Assembly (NCBI GenBank): GCA_963978895.1 | Contig: OZ022241.1 | Span: 10,782,356-10,846,355, forward strand | DNA: 64,000 bases | Origin: Erpobdella octoculata | Lineage: Eukaryota > Annelida > Clitellata > Hirudinida > Erpobdellidae | Direction of reading: 5' to 3' | Shown here: positions 1-13,575 of the stretch, piece after piece | Position numbering within the stretch: the stretch's first letter is position 1 | Layout: every line of letters starts with the position of its first letter | Position numbers and translations under genes: made by a program | The notes under the pieces: model-generated | Database searches by the model: none | What the model saw: the letters and a program-made list of their open reading frames with translations, nothing else | What the model was told of the DNA's origin: nothing

Positions 1-1030
1 CGATAATTGTCCGATTGCCGATAATAATCGGCCGATTTATTGTTTACTGTTAAAACTTTTTTATGTTTATTCATTAATATGTGAAGCGCTGTCAAATAAT
101 AAATATTATCACATTGTTTCTGTTATACTTTGCATTGGTCGGCACTTAATAGTTAAACTGCAATTAAATTAAACTTACTGATGGAATGCGCATGGAAATT
201 CATCATCATGTACCGAAAACGAAAATGTGACATTGAGACAAAATTTTGAATGAGATAGAATGGTTTTAAGCAGTTATCAAAATTTAAAGTTTAGCTTAAA
301 AGGTGACTTGTTGTTTTTAATTCATATGATATATTCCATAAATAGGACATTCATTATAGCAGATGAACAGATTGGCCGTGTCAAAGATATACAATTTTGT
401 ATGATGTAAAATAATATAAAGTTAACTGAAAATTGTACTTTCTATGCCCAATTTCAAGCCATAAATTGAAAAAATATTTGGTGCCTAATGAACGTGTAAC
501 CAAAATTTTTTAATAATTTATAACACAGACCTGTCGAAAAAATTAAACTTTCACTTCATAAAACATAATTTGAGACTACTTTTACAAAGAATTCTATGAT
601 TATGTTTACATCATTTTCGTGCTTAAAAAGTGAAAAAATGGAATATTTAATTTGATTTGTTATTTGAAGTTCATCAGAAATACCCGGTTTTAGTTTGACG
701 TTGTTAACTCAGAAAAATACTTAAAAAAACTAAAAATGCCCTTGTTTATATGAGCCAGTTTTTTCCTATATTACCTTGAAAATAACCTTTACACAATCTT
801 GTAACTCTGATACTGATACATTTTGAACGCCTATAAACCTCACCATTTATTTTTTAACGTTCTTCAATAAAATTTCTCTAATTCTTCATATTGTGACAGA
901 TGATTTTTATTAGGTGACATATGTAAATTCATTATATATGAATATTTCTTAATTATAAATTTAGTCTCGTTTTTAATTGTTTAAGCCAATCAAATTAATT
1001 CAACCTGTGCGATCAATTACATAGGCGTAG
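1..1030. other. AT-rich gene-free stretch
   Basis: No convincing coding exon, RNA gene or clear repeat is visible on either strand. The sequence is AT-rich with short A and T runs, as expected of intergenic DNA here. Confidence 0.5.
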
Positions 1031-1194
1031 GGGAGGTTTATGCGGTGGGGGGGGGCAAGTCTGGTCTGCCAGAAAAATAGAAATTTTCAAAAATAAAGTT
1101 TTTTATTTTTCCTCCTAAAAAGAACTGATGACAAGGGGGTAGTCAAAGTTAATTTCCTCCACCCCCTGCCACCCCGTCACTTACGCACATGGTC
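1022..1194. repeat. Small G-run/C-run bounded element, MITE-like
   Basis: The left edge carries a GGCGTAGGGGAGG start and a G run; the right edge carries CACCCCGTCACTTACGC, roughly its inverted complement. The AT-rich core is non-coding. A similar G-run/C-run architecture recurs near 27.42-27.64 kb. This suggests a small non-autonomous DNA element; no target duplication was resolved. Confidence 0.35.
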
Positions 1195-2189
1195 AATTAC
1201 AGATTACAGGATTGCTGTAAAGAAATGTACAGGGCACAAGCCGCACATGATTTCGTTCACAGTGGACCATCTGTAAATGTAATAATCAAACGCAATTAAA
1301 TGCCATCCTTAATGTCAACAAACAAACAAAAGAATCACGTGACATCACCATAATTTCTCACTTGTGATTACGACGACAACCAGAAGTCTCGTGAAATGAC
1401 AATACTCGGTCATCATAAACATTGCCGCTTGCGTAATAAGAACACACCGACGTATCGGCACATCCACACGACACATGCTCACACACAGACACTTGTACAC
1501 ACACACAAGGACAGAGCATATGTGCGGTCCGATCTTTCATCACAAGCAGTACGACTTAAGCCATCCTGTCGTTCGTTCAATTCATATACGTCATTATTAT
1601 TGCAGTATCGCGTGCCTCGGCTCCATACATAGAGACTGATGAGAAGCAAATCAGAGTGCTGCGTATCGATAACAAGATATGTCAATTTGGCAGCGCAGGT
1701 TGGACCAATAAGCCTCGAGACATAACAAGAAGTGCCCGATTCTGTCATACAATGCCACCACGGCTTCTCCATCTCTTTCATCGAGTGACCGCAGTGGCCA
1801 TTCGTTCAGACGGACTTTATCTAATTGTTGGCCGAATATTTAATAAATAATTTTTTTAATTTTTAATATTTTATTACTGTTATTATTATTATTATTTTAG
1901 TTGTAATTATTATTTTCATTATTATTACCGACGTGTTGACATTTTATTGATCAAATCCATTTAAATTTCTTCGTGTATAAATCTTATAAATGAATTTGCA
2001 AGCCTCGTTTAACGTCACTCGTTTGACCACATCCCAAAACGAAAATCCATTCCGACCATGTCTCGCATCACCACCACCGCCTCCACCCTCCCTATCTCCA
2101 CCACCCCACCCCCTCCACTACCTACCACCACCCCCAGCACTTCCATCCATAACCAGTATTCATTAACAATATAACAATCAACGTCATTT

Positions 2190-2262
2190 TCACCGTCATC
2201 ATAATCATCAACAGCACATCATCATCATCATCATCAACAACAACAACATCATCAACACCACT
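2190..2262. repeat. CAT/CAA low-complexity tract
   Basis: Impure trinucleotide repeat of CAT and CAA. The neighbouring 2060-2140 interval is a C-rich tract of CCACC-type words. Open frames here are compositional. Confidence 0.7.
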
Positions 2263-2439
2263 TTCAACAATACTTCCCCCTCCACTCACAAGCAAGCACA
2301 TGGCCATTCTCATCAGGAGGTGCATAAATCCTCTGCAACACGCTGTCGGCAAGCTGAGTTTTTGGCAGACTGTGATGCTAACGACCAGGTCACAGTACTA
2401 CACGTATTCCAAATTGCCGGTTGACGGTTGAGCTTGCGG

Positions 2440-2560
2440 TGGTAGCCTGTCCCAATCAGTGAGGAGAAAATGAAATGCTTCCATGTGGAAGTGTGGAAGG
2501 GGCCTGGATTTGAACTCGAAACTCTACAACAACGACATGATCGTTGGGCCTAATGAGGAG
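2440..2560 (-). repeat. Possible tRNA-derived SINE head (degenerate)
   Basis: Read on the minus strand, a GAGTTCAAATCC word resembles an RNA polymerase III B box, and a GGCCCAACGATC word lies upstream in A-box position. No cloverleaf can be folded convincingly, so this is at most a degenerate tRNA-derived SINE or chance similarity. Confidence 0.2.
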
Positions 2561-2657
2561 ACTTCAAGAGTCATGTGACACTAGATGCTCATGTCCCATC
2601 GGTGAACATGCTGCTACGTCAACTTATATGAACTTGTGGGACGTAATGTAAACTCAT

Positions 2658-3275
2658 GTGACCGTGTGTGAGATAATGTGGTATCATGTGAACATGTGTG
2701 AGATAATGTGGTATTATGTGAACATGTGTGAGATAATGTGGTATTATGTGACCATGTGTGAGATAATGTGGTATTATGTGAACATGTGCGAGATAATGTG
2801 GTATTATGTGAACATGTGTGAGATAATGTGGTATTATGTGAACATGTGTGAGATAATGTGGTATTATGTGAACATGTGTGAGATAATGTGGTATTATGTG
2901 AACATGTGTGAGATAATGTGGTATTATGTGAACATGTGTGAGATAATGTGGTATTATGTGAACATGTGTGAGATAATGTGGTATTATGTGAACATGTGTG
3001 AGATAATGTGGTATTGTGTGAACATGTGTGAGATAATGTGGTATTATGTGAAGATGTGTGAGATAATGTGGTATTATGTAAACATGTGTGAGATAATGTG
3101 GTATTATGTGAGCATGTGTGAGATAATGTGGTATTATGTGAACATGTGTGAGATAATGTGGTATTGTGTGAACATGTGTGAGATAATGTGGTATTATGTG
3201 AAGATGTGTGAGATAATGTGGTATTATGTAAACATGTGTGAGATAATGTGGTATTATGTGAAGATGTGTGGCATA
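2658..3275. repeat. 30-bp minisatellite, about 20 copies
   Basis: Tandem unit of 30 bp built on GAGATAATGTGGTATTATGTG plus AACATGTGT, with few substitutions. Because 30 is a multiple of three, the array stays open in one plus-strand frame and translates as a 10-residue repeat (MCEIMWYYVN). The flanks are non-coding, and a related degenerate repeat follows to about 3530. No reason to call it a gene. Confidence 0.9.
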
Positions 3276-3284
3276 CTCTGAACT

Positions 3285-3535
3285 AATGCGAACTTGTTTG
3301 ATCTATTTAAACTTATGTAAACTTGTGTGATGTTATGTGGTATTATGTGAACTTGTGTGACGTTATGTGAACCTATGTAAACTTGTGTGGCTTAATGTAA
3401 AATTATGTGGTTTAATGTCAAATTATGTGGCTTAATGTAAAATTATGTGGCTTAATGTTAAATTATGTGGCTTAATGTCAAATTATGTGGCTTAATGTAA
3501 AGTTATGTGGCCTAATGTAAAATTGTGTGCCCAAT
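3285..3535. repeat. Degenerate ~20-bp tandem repeat
   Basis: Repeats of the type TGTGGCTTAATGTAAAATTA, about 20 bp, follow directly on the 30-bp array and share its ATGTGG words. The two arrays probably derive from each other. Confidence 0.7.
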
Positions 3536-3539
3536 AATA

Positions 3540-4360
3540 AATAAAGTGTAATTTTGACTGGCCAGTTGTCTCTGAGGTTTCAGACTGAAATATGTTAGGC
3601 TTAATAAAGCCAATTGTTTTTCATAGTTATAGCATTCTTCTTAAATCAGTTTCTAAGTTTTGAATCCTTTTATTTTGTTGAAATTAGCACGTATCGCATG
3701 TCATAAGGTCGTGATTATATATCATAAATACATCTATTTATAGTTATGTACGGTCCAGTATTTTGACATTTTACACTTTTATTTTAATTAAACTTTAATT
3801 TTAATTAAAAATGAATTCCATTAATTGAATCATATAAAACAATCATTATATTATTTAATAAACGATTATTAATTACATTCAATTTTAACAAGTAATAAAA
3901 ACTATAAAACTTGAGGAAAAATAAAAAAAAGAGAAGAAAAAAGAGAGAAAAGGAAGATTAGAAAGAAAAAGAAGAATAAAGAAAAATAAGAAAAATAAAA
4001 AATAAAAAGAATATGAAGAAATAATAAAAATAAGAAGAATAATAAGAATAAAAAAACAATAGGAATATGAAGAAATAATAAGAATAAGAATAAGAATAAA
4101 AATAAGAAGAAGAATACGAAGCATGGACTTCATGAATAATGTAAGAATGATTAAATTTTAGTAATTTCTTCAACTAACAATTTTTTTCAAACTTTCATTT
4201 GTTTAAAAAAAAACTTTCTCAAACAAACAAATGAAACTTCTATTATAAATTATAAAAAGAAAACTATGCATAAAACTTGAGCGCGTAAAATAATTAAGAG
4301 AATCAAGAATCGCCGAAATATCTTCATGTTTTGATATTCACGCACTCAGATACATACACA
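3540..4360. other. Non-coding AT-rich region with purine tract
   Basis: No gene seen. 3900-4125 is a strongly purine-biased tract of AAG/AATA words; long minus-strand frames across it are low-complexity Phe/Ser/Tyr artefacts. Confidence 0.6.
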
Positions 4361-4424
4361 CAATCACACACAATCACACACACACACACACACATACACA
4401 CACACAATCACACACACACAGTGA
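4357..4424. repeat. CA microsatellite (interrupted)
   Basis: ACACACAC tract interrupted by AATCAC and ATAC words. Confidence 0.8.
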
Positions 4425-4639
4425 AACACGTGAGAAATTAAGTTACGAAAACATAAAACTGTGATGGCGTCAATCCCGAGGGCCGTGAAAATGGAGATGA
4501 GGTTGTAATTTACTACAAATTTCAGATTAAATAATTCCAATTATTTGCCTCAAATACGATTAAAACAATCTTTTAATACTTTATATATATATAATTATAA
4601 CAGATTGCAACAAAAACATACGAGCAGACATATATATAC

Positions 4640-5010
4640 GCGATATGCATTTATATGGGATATCCAGACATATATGCGACATGCAAACATATATGCGATA
4701 TGCAGACATGTATGCGACATGCAAACATATATGCGATATGCAGACATGTATGCGATATGCAGACATATATGCAATATGCGGACAGATATGCAATATGTGG
4801 ACAGATATGCAATGTGTGAACCGGTGTAAACATAAATGTATACTTATATGCGATATGCAGACTTATATGCATCATGCAGACTTATATGTGTTATGCAGAC
4901 TTATATGCATCATGCAGACTTAAATGCGATATGCAGACTTATATGCATCATGCAGACTTAAATGCAATATGCAGACTTATATGCATCATGCGGACTTACA
5001 TGCGATTAAC
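4640..5010. repeat. Degenerate 18-19-bp tandem repeat (GCGATATGCAGACATATAT type)
   Basis: Around 18 variants of a word containing ATATGC, GACATATA or GACTTATA are arranged in tandem, with the first half and second half carrying different sub-types. The several frames open across it on both strands are repeat artefacts. Confidence 0.75.
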
Positions 5011-5725
5011 CTACATCTACGCGACATGCTGACCGACTCTTAATGTCACTCATGGAGCATGCCACACAAACTCTTTTGAAGACTCCCTACATATAAAGAA
5101 CGGAAATGACTCCACGCGCATGCGCCCATGTTGTTTTTGCGAGATGTTTTTCTTGAATTCTTATTGAATTACTTTATTAATATTAAGAACAATTTTGTGA
5201 ATATTTTGAAGACGATTTTCAACTTTTTGTGGACTCTATGAAATGTTAGTGAATTTGTGCGTGTGTATGTTTTATGCGGATATGTGTTTGTATATATATA
5301 AAAATGTACCTCGGTTTGAACCGTGTTTGTTTGTTTGTGTATGTGTGTGTGTTTTGTATTTTTGTGTATGTTTGCGGGTTTATTAAAAGTACATGAGAAC
5401 TTATTCTGATTTTAACTTTTTTTCATTGAGATCATCAGAAGCCGGGAAACGTAGAAAATTAAGATAAATTTCTCGTGAACGAGTGATGACGTAATTGTAG
5501 AAATTTTATTAGGAGAATTTCGCTGTCAGGTGGGAATTTGTAAACGAGTAAAATAGGGGAGATGGTAGGGAAGGAGGGGGAGAAGGATCAGAGAGAGGGG
5601 GAGAGAAGGGGGAGAAGATCTTCAGAGAATCGGACTTAATTTTCTGCTCCACTGCAATAAATCAGTGTGAAGAAATAAATGATTGATTCGTCAACTCAAC
5701 TGCTCCACATTTGTTGCTACTGCTG

Positions 5726-5833
<108 letters not shown>

Positions 5834-6335
5834 GTGGTTTTGCCCATCCCAAGGACAGATGTTTTAACATTACGATGAACATTGCATATATTTTTTGGAT
5901 TATTATAAGTTAATTAATTATTTTGATATTTATTTATTTATTTATAACATTACAATGAAAAATTGTTTTATCATTCTTATGCATTCGAAAACAAATGAAA
6001 GAAAAAAGGATAGATTAAAATATTTATATTTTGAATTAATTTAAGTAAGGTAAATATTTTTTAATTTATTTAATTATATAAAAATAAAAAAAAATATTTA
6101 TATAATTATTTATTATATATAAACTAATTTGCCATAGATAGCAAATCGTCACACAACAAGCAAAGATAAAAAATAAATTTAATAAAATGTTTTTATTCGC
6201 CTCTTTATCTGAGCCAACGAACTAAAATTTTTGAATCTAAAACAACCGTTACGCTCAATCTTGTATATTGTTTATTTCTTTTATATGAAATCAAAATTCA
6301 TAAATTTAACTCGATGTATGGATTAGTTGTTATCT

Positions 6336-6352
6336 AACCCTAACCCTAACGG
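6336..6352. repeat. Short interstitial telomere-like motif
   Basis: About three CCCTAA-type units. Too short to be more than a chance or relic interstitial telomeric motif. Confidence 0.5.
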
Positions 6353-7071
6353 ACAACTTTGATTAATTTTAATTGATTTAAAACCTAATTCATGTCGGAA
6401 ACATTTAATTCATGTATTGTCATCCAGAATAAAGCTTTCTTGAAAGTTTTAGAGCTCTAGGTGGTCAAAAAGTGGGTGAATTTTTGTTTCTAAGATTTGA
6501 TCACCACAGACAAACAAACAAACAATCAAATCTATTATTATTATTATTATTGTTATTATTATTTATTAATATTCACTTGCGTGGTTTCATGAATTTCTTT
6601 AAAACTTTCAAATTCTTGTTTGTTCTTTCAATCTTTTTTTTTCATTAGAGCATTTATTAGGAGATAAATTAGATTGTATGTATTACTTTCTTAATTTTAT
6701 ACAATTTAAATTGTCTGAAATAACAATAAACACGCACCATGTTCAGACACGTACATACCCAAGACACATGTACTTTCATGTACATAAACAACAAACATAC
6801 ACATACATACTCAACAAACACATACATACTCAACAAACACGTAAATAAACAACACATGTATCCAAATAATTCACCCCATAATAAAAAAATTTTGCACTAC
6901 AGATTTGAACCCAACATCGCAGCCCTCTTTCACCTTTTGCTTCAGGGCTTCATCAATAACGCCATCATCGTCCTCAGCACCACCACTCAAATCAGAATCA
7001 TCGCTATCACCATCATTGTCATTGTCATCGTCCTCACTATCATCATCATCTTCATCTTCGTCATCGTCGTC

Positions 7072-7290
<219 letters not shown>

Positions 7291-7305
7291 ATCAACATCA
7301 CTCAT

Positions 7306-7656
7306 TCACTCACTCAATAGTACCAGTTCCCCAACTACACCGATTAAACATGACTTAAAAGCTACAACAATGCGACTGTTTCTGTTTGTCAATTTAATGC
7401 ATTTTTTTAAATTTTTATTTAAAAACGACTCTTCCAACTCCTCCACATCGTCGTGCAGCAAACCGCGCGACTCCGCCAGTACAAATTGTAGCATCTGTTG
7501 TGACCGGATTAAATAAATGACTGAAGGATTAACAATGCGGTCGTTCAGTTCACGAAACTCTTCACGCTCAGTCGCGGAAAACTCAGAGAAATTTCCCCGA
7601 ATGAAATTTCCCCGAAAACGCAACTCAACTCGACGACGACGACGCCATAATTTCAA
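7306..7656 (-). CDS. Unrecognised 116-codon open frame
   Basis: This minus-strand frame is one of the few in the first 8.9 kb that is not a simple repeat. It has an Arg-rich start (LWRRRRR) and balanced composition, including an acidic VEELEES stretch and a hydrophobic C-terminus (VVGELVLL). I see no known domain and no clear splice signals at its edges, and it ends directly against the microsatellite. It may be a diverged exon, a transposon fragment or chance. Confidence 0.15.
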   Translation of the reverse strand: MKLWRRRRRVELRFRGNFIRGNFSEFSATEREEFRELNDRIVNPSVIYLIRSQQMLQFVLAESRGLLHDDVEELEESFLNKNLKKCIKLTNRNSRIVVAFKSCLIGVVGELVLLSE

Positions 7657-8342
7657 TTGATCTTCAACCGGTTTGCTGGGCTGTTTGTAGGTTATATTAT
7701 AACAAACTTTTTTTTAGAAAAAAAATTCTGAATGAAAAAGAAGGAAGCAAGTAAATATGACGTGGCCGGTGCAACATTCAAAGAAAATTAGAAATAATTT
7801 GGCGCTTAATGATCTCCATTGTAGCCGCCCCTTTGCTTTATATGGGGTACAATCGGATGCATTATAGAAGCCATTGTGGATTAAAGAATGGCTTAATGCA
7901 TCGGCAAGCGAGCGTCATTGTTCGCAAGATTGTGTAGCACGACTTAGTACTCAGGTTGCATTATAAATCTTTCTCGATATGCGTCAAGAAATTTTTTGAC
8001 GCAGAAAATTATGACGTCTTCAATGGAAAGCAACTCCGTCCGTCCGTCCGCCGCATCAGGGTCGGGACGACATTGACTTTCCTTTCCTTGAATTCGTCAC
8101 AATCACAAGCAGGCAGTAAGCCAGACATGGGATCCAATCCAAACCTCTCATATCTGATTGCATTCGACGTTTCTAATTAGGAGAAATTATCCAAGAAACT
8201 ATCTGGAAGGAAAAATAAAAACAAATAACAAATCACGTGATCTGGAAGAAAAAGAAGAGGGAGTGAAGAAAAGAATGAAAGAAAGAGAAAAAGAACATGG
8301 GGGAGAGAAAAAACAGAAAGATAAAGATAAGGAGAGAAAGTA

Positions 8343-8555
<213 letters not shown>

Positions 8556-8961
8556 TAGTCTCGGTGAGATGTGTCTGGAAAATGAAATGGATTACCAGTT
8601 GTTAAGATGAAAGGAAGGCTGCTGTATACCTATCATGACCACGATGGAATCGCAAGGAGTGGTTCATCATCACCTTTTTCTTCTTTTTCTTCTTCTTCTT
8701 TCTTCTTCTTTTCTTCTTGTTTTAGTTATTTTACTTCCCGCATAGTAACACTGTATGATTGAAAGCACTGCTGGTGTTTATAAAGATTATAAACATACTC
8801 ATGCATGTGTATGTTGAAGGTTTATGTTTAAATTATGATTTTTAAAGTGATTTGTAAATTCTTTGGTTGTCAGGTCAATTGCAACTGGTCTGTGCTGAAA
8901 TAAGAAAGAATCGTGTGAGATGTCAGTTTGCGAAAGAACCAAGTTGGAACGTTTCTGAGCC

Positions 8962-11900
8962 ATGACATCTTGTTCATCTTGTATCTTCTCGATCTGCCTT
9001 GTCTTGAACGTCGTGCTATGTCGTGGGGATCAAGAAATTATAGAAATCAGATACCTCATACTTGAAGAAGTTCCCATCGGAACTTTCGTAGGAAACGTCC
9101 TGCTAGATTCTAATCTGAGCTTCTTCCATCCACCTGAAGTCATGGACAGACTGTACTTTCGCTTCTTCAGGCAACCACTCAATCCTCATCCGTCACTCGG
9201 TCAGCAGCTCCAGTACCCGACAGAGATGTTCTCATTGGAATCGGCTACGGGGGTTCTGCGGACGGCCACGCGGGTCGACAGGGACGAGATGTGCCCCGGA
9301 CTTGATGCCTGTCAGGTCAAACTCGACGTAGCGGTTCAGCCGGTGGAGCATATGCGCATTCTCCGACTTTCTATCACCATCAAAGACATCAACGATAACT
9401 ATCCGGTATTCCCAGCACCTCAGGTTTGCCTGATGTTTTGTTTTAAATATAAATGAAATCGGCTAATTGTTTAATTATTTTATTAACGTTTGTATCTCTT
9501 AGAGACGATTCAGAATAATGCGAAACGCGATAGTTTAAAATAGAATGTGGATATTAATAATAATGTTTGATGAATTTAGATTGACGTAAGTCCTAAAGGC
9601 GTTGATCTTTTACTCGATTGTATATTTCTGATCACGTGGCGTTAGGCGTTATGATGGTTTTAATTAATAAAATAATATATCAAGCTGTATTAGTCTATAA
9701 CAATATATTTGATTACTTTATAAATTGTGCCATTTCAAATATATAATTTAATTTTATTAAAAATAAGTTTAAAAGTACATCCACCTTCGCCTTCTTAGGT
9801 AGTATTTGATGTGATGGAAAGCGCCAGTGTCGGAACTTCACTCCTCCTACCGAGTGCCACTGATATCGACAGTCCCAGATATTCAGTTAAAAACTACAGG
9901 ATTGTGCCTCAGTCGGATGCCTCGCTGGAATCCACATCCACACAAAAAGACTTCGAATGGAATCATGGAAACGGCTTTCCACGGGCACGTCAAGAAGACA
10001 ATCATCATCATCATCACCACCATCAACATAGGTCACATCATAAATTTCCATTTCAGTTGCGCAAAACATTCAAACCAGGCAGGGAAAACAGCTTGGAAGT
10101 TTGCCTGATTCTTAGCAAGAGCCTGGACAGAGAGATTGTACCATTCTATGAGGTTGTGGTCGAAGCGAGTGACGGAGACAGCGACGGAGTTAGCGTGGAG
10201 GCTTCAGAAGACGTTCCTGGCTCCTCTCTGTCTGCGACTATTCTCGTTCGTATTAATGTCATCGACGTGAACGACAATGCTCCCGTGTTTGAGAGAGACT
10301 CGTACGAGGTTCGTGTCAGGGAAGATGTTTCACCCGGCAGTTTCATAACAACCGTTCATGCTTACGACAAAGATTCTGGAATCAATGGCAAGGTTGGCAG
10401 AATAACTAAAGAAAAAAATTATTGCATTTACAAGTTTAATTAGCAGCAGCAGGAATAAAATTATTTTTTACAAAGTTGTTAACATTTATGTCAATTTCCA
10501 GGTAAACTACGAATTCAGTTCTTTAACGGAAAATTCTTACGGCTCAGATTTCTTCCTCAACAACACGAGTGGAGATATTTTCAACAGGGGTCGTCTCGAC
10601 TTCGAGAAAGTGACCGTGTATCGTCTAACCGTCGTGGCTCAAGACAAAGGGCCTGACCCTACCCCCGTGACTGTGGTCGTGTCCATATTTGTCGAGGACG
10701 TTAACGATAACACCCCTGAAATATCTGTTGACACGCTTTCTTCACATTTTGGAGAGGCGGAAGTGGTGGAATCTTTGGCTGCAGGAACATTCGTTGCTCA
10801 CGTCTCGGTGACAGATAAAGATAGCGGTGACAACGGGAGGTTCGACTGCACGCTGAGAGTTGAAAACGCAGATCCTTCAGAGCCGAAATGCTTTGCTCTG
10901 AAAACCCTGCTGGACTCAGAGTATCAGATAGTGACCACGAGACCTCTGGACAGAGAAGAGAAACCGTTTTACAAGCTGCAAATCGAGTGCAGAGACATGC
11001 CCAGCAGTCCAGGAAACGACATCCGAGTTGGACGAACGTACGTTGAAGTTAAAATCGGAGACGTGAATGACAACGATCCAGAATTCGAAAAATCTCTTTA
11101 CGTTGCCGAAGTCATCGAGAATAATTACGTGGGTGCAGTTCTTATGCAGGTGAATGCAGTGGACAGAGACGCGGGCAGGAACGCCTACCTGGAGTACTCG
11201 TTAGAGAATGAAGAAGGCGGGGTCAATCCATCTATTGATTCCCTACTGAACATCGAAGCGAGCACTGGAGTAATCAAAGCTTTGATGTCTTTCGATAGGG
11301 AAGTTTCCGATAAAATTTCTTTCGTCGTCGTCGCCAAAGATGGCGGGCAAACTTCCCGCTCGAGTTCCGTTCGCGTGATCATAACCATTACAGACGTTAA
11401 CGACGAAAAGCCGAAGTTCGAACAAGACACTTACACTTTCGAGGTGGCCGAAAACGAGCCGCAGGGTACCGTGATAGGCCAAATAATAGCCAGAGATGCT
11501 GATTACGGGTCAAACGGGGAAGTGTTTTATGAGATGGAAATTTTGTCCGGGCACGTTTATTCCGTTCATCCGGAAACGTATCCCTTTGTTATCGACAAGC
11601 GCACAGGAATTTTATCGATACTTTATCCTCTCGATAGAGAACTGGAAGCGTTCTACCAGATAATGATCAAAGCCTGTGATGGTTCGTCGTCATCTTCTCA
11701 CACGTCGTCAGCCCTGGTCGATGTCATCGTCCTTGACCGCAATGACAATCCGCCACAGTTTGAGGATCGCCTTTTCTCCAATAAAACTTTCCAAGTGAGA
11801 TTACGAATTATTTAAAACAATTTTAACAAACACCAACAATTCAATAACAAAACTTAAAAAACTAAAACAATTTTGCTTTCTTGTATTTAAAAAATACTTC

Positions 11901-13575
11901 AATGCATTTATAATAGCGAAATTTTTCTAATGCTGGACACGTTTTTAAGTCGTTTTAGACCAAAATAAAGAAATTTTTAAAAATAATAATTTTGTTCATA
12001 TTTATTATAAAAACTTATGTGCACGTTAAATATAATAAAACAGATTTTTTAGCAAGGGAATTATTTAGGATCTTTGTTTCTTGGCCTCGCTAAGCAACCT
12101 TGTCTGAATGAAAATTATTTTTAGCTGAAATAAAAAATAAGTTGGAATAGAAACGATAATTTATAAATTATTTATAAATTTATTAATTTTTGAAAGATTT
12201 CAACTGCATCTCCGGTTGGCTTCCTGGTGACCAACGTGGTCGCCACGGATCGTGACGAGGGAGACAATGGACGTGTGACATACACGCTGGAACCTGAAAG
12301 CCAGTGGTTCAATGTCGATTCAGAAATTGGCGCCATTTACGTGACCAGAACGTTGCATGATAAGCACGGAACCTGTCACGATGTCACCGTCAAGGCAAGT
12401 GACGAAGGGTTCCCACCAGAGTAAGTTGGTTAATGACATTCATTTTGTTTTTTGTTTTTTGTTCTCAGTGGAAAAGTTGGAATGTGTGGAGCAGGAAGTA
12501 GATGGTCCGAGATTTATAGACGGTTTTATATGGACGAGGACGTTTCATATTTGCTCAACGTCAAAGAAATAGGCATTTAATATAAAAATTCCCTGTTTGT
12601 TAACCCAATAATAACTTTTTTGCAACTTAAAATTTATTACTTTGAGATGCTAGTGTTATAATAAATACAATATCGACAACCTTCTATAAGTTCTATACGA
12701 TGAAGTAGTTGATCCGTAAATTAATTGATTAAGATTATTGGGTCAAAATAGTAATGCAAATTCGCCTTTAAGTGGTAATGAAAATAAATAGCTGTTAATT
12801 AACTTTTTCAGCCACACAAATGAATTGTATCTATCTTGATAAACTGCATGCTAAACTAATAATTCCGTATAACCGACTCAGATCTTCCTACATAGCAATC
12901 GTCGTCTGTATCAACAATTCAGTAATCCTGGAACATCGCATGGGCAGGTCTCTCTCCAGCGGAAGTTTTCTTCCTTATCAAAATCTCACCATCGTCATCG
13001 TTCTTGCCGTCGTCTCCACTGTCATCACCATAGCTCTCATTTCCGCCATATTCATCCTCAGGAAACAAGATGGCGCACAGAAATACAACTCGTACAATTG
13101 TCGCAAAGAAGATCTGATCGCCGCCGGAAACAGATTCTTCGATCAAAACACGGAGAGGTCACGTGATGTAAACTTGTCGCAAGATTTGATCGTCGAGAAG
13201 AACGATATAAATCGACCTCGACCTTGCAACCCTCAGAACAGTAATCGGTCGTTGACCCAGTCTAATCGGAACGATTACAAAGTAAAGTTTTGTCGATTAA
13301 CATTTAGTATAAGAAATATAAAATATTATAAATACTCAAATTAGGTTTAATTTATCAAAAACATTAAAAGTAAATAGAATACGTTATGTATTTGTTTAAT
13401 TTGTTTGTCAAATTAGTTCAGTGGCTCTTAATGGTTCTACTTTAAAAATGTTCTAAGTTTTATTTATTTATTACTAATCACAACAAATTATCTTCCTTCC
13501 CAACAGGTAACAAATCACCTGAACGAGAAACAAGCCCTACATCTCCACCACAGCTATCCACCACCAATCAACTAA
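8962..13575 (+). CDS. Protocadherin with seven cadherin repeats, delta-1-like
   Basis: Single-pass cell-adhesion receptor; extracellular cadherin repeats bind calcium and mediate contact between cells. Exons with canonical GT/AG borders and continuous phase: 8962-9423, 9799-10392, 10502-11794 and 12197-12420, then a tail 12812(?)-13281 and 13507-13575. The first ~21 residues are a signal peptide. Seven EC repeats follow, marked by DxNDN calcium motifs (DINDNYP, DVNDNAP, DVNDNTP, DVNDNDP, DVNDEKP, DRNDNPP) and DxD/DRE motifs. A 25-residue hydrophobic helix (about 12982-13062, NLTIVIVLAVV...) followed by RKQ is the transmembrane segment. The cytoplasmic tail is short (about 95 residues). Seven repeats match delta-1 protocadherins. 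The junction between EC7 (ends phase 2 at 12420) and the membrane exon (needs phase 1) is unresolved: a short exon or alternative splice site is missing from my model. Longer tail isoforms using downstream exons are possible. Confidence 0.88.
12469..12579 (+). CDS. Possible small exon between EC7 and the membrane exon of the protocadherin
   Basis: A 48-bp segment (12421-12468) begins GTAAGT, has a T-rich tract and ends TTCTCAG, so it looks like a tiny intron. Reading on in phase gives DGKVGMCGAG... and ...YMDEDVSYLLNV before a stop at 12577-12579. An internal donor (GTAGAT near 12499) would restore the phase needed by the membrane exon. This is a hypothesis from splice signals only. Confidence 0.25.

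Noticed and set aside
2658..3281. CRISPR-like regular array
   Set aside because: Units are contiguous identical 30-mers with no distinct spacers, in an animal genome with no cas genes.
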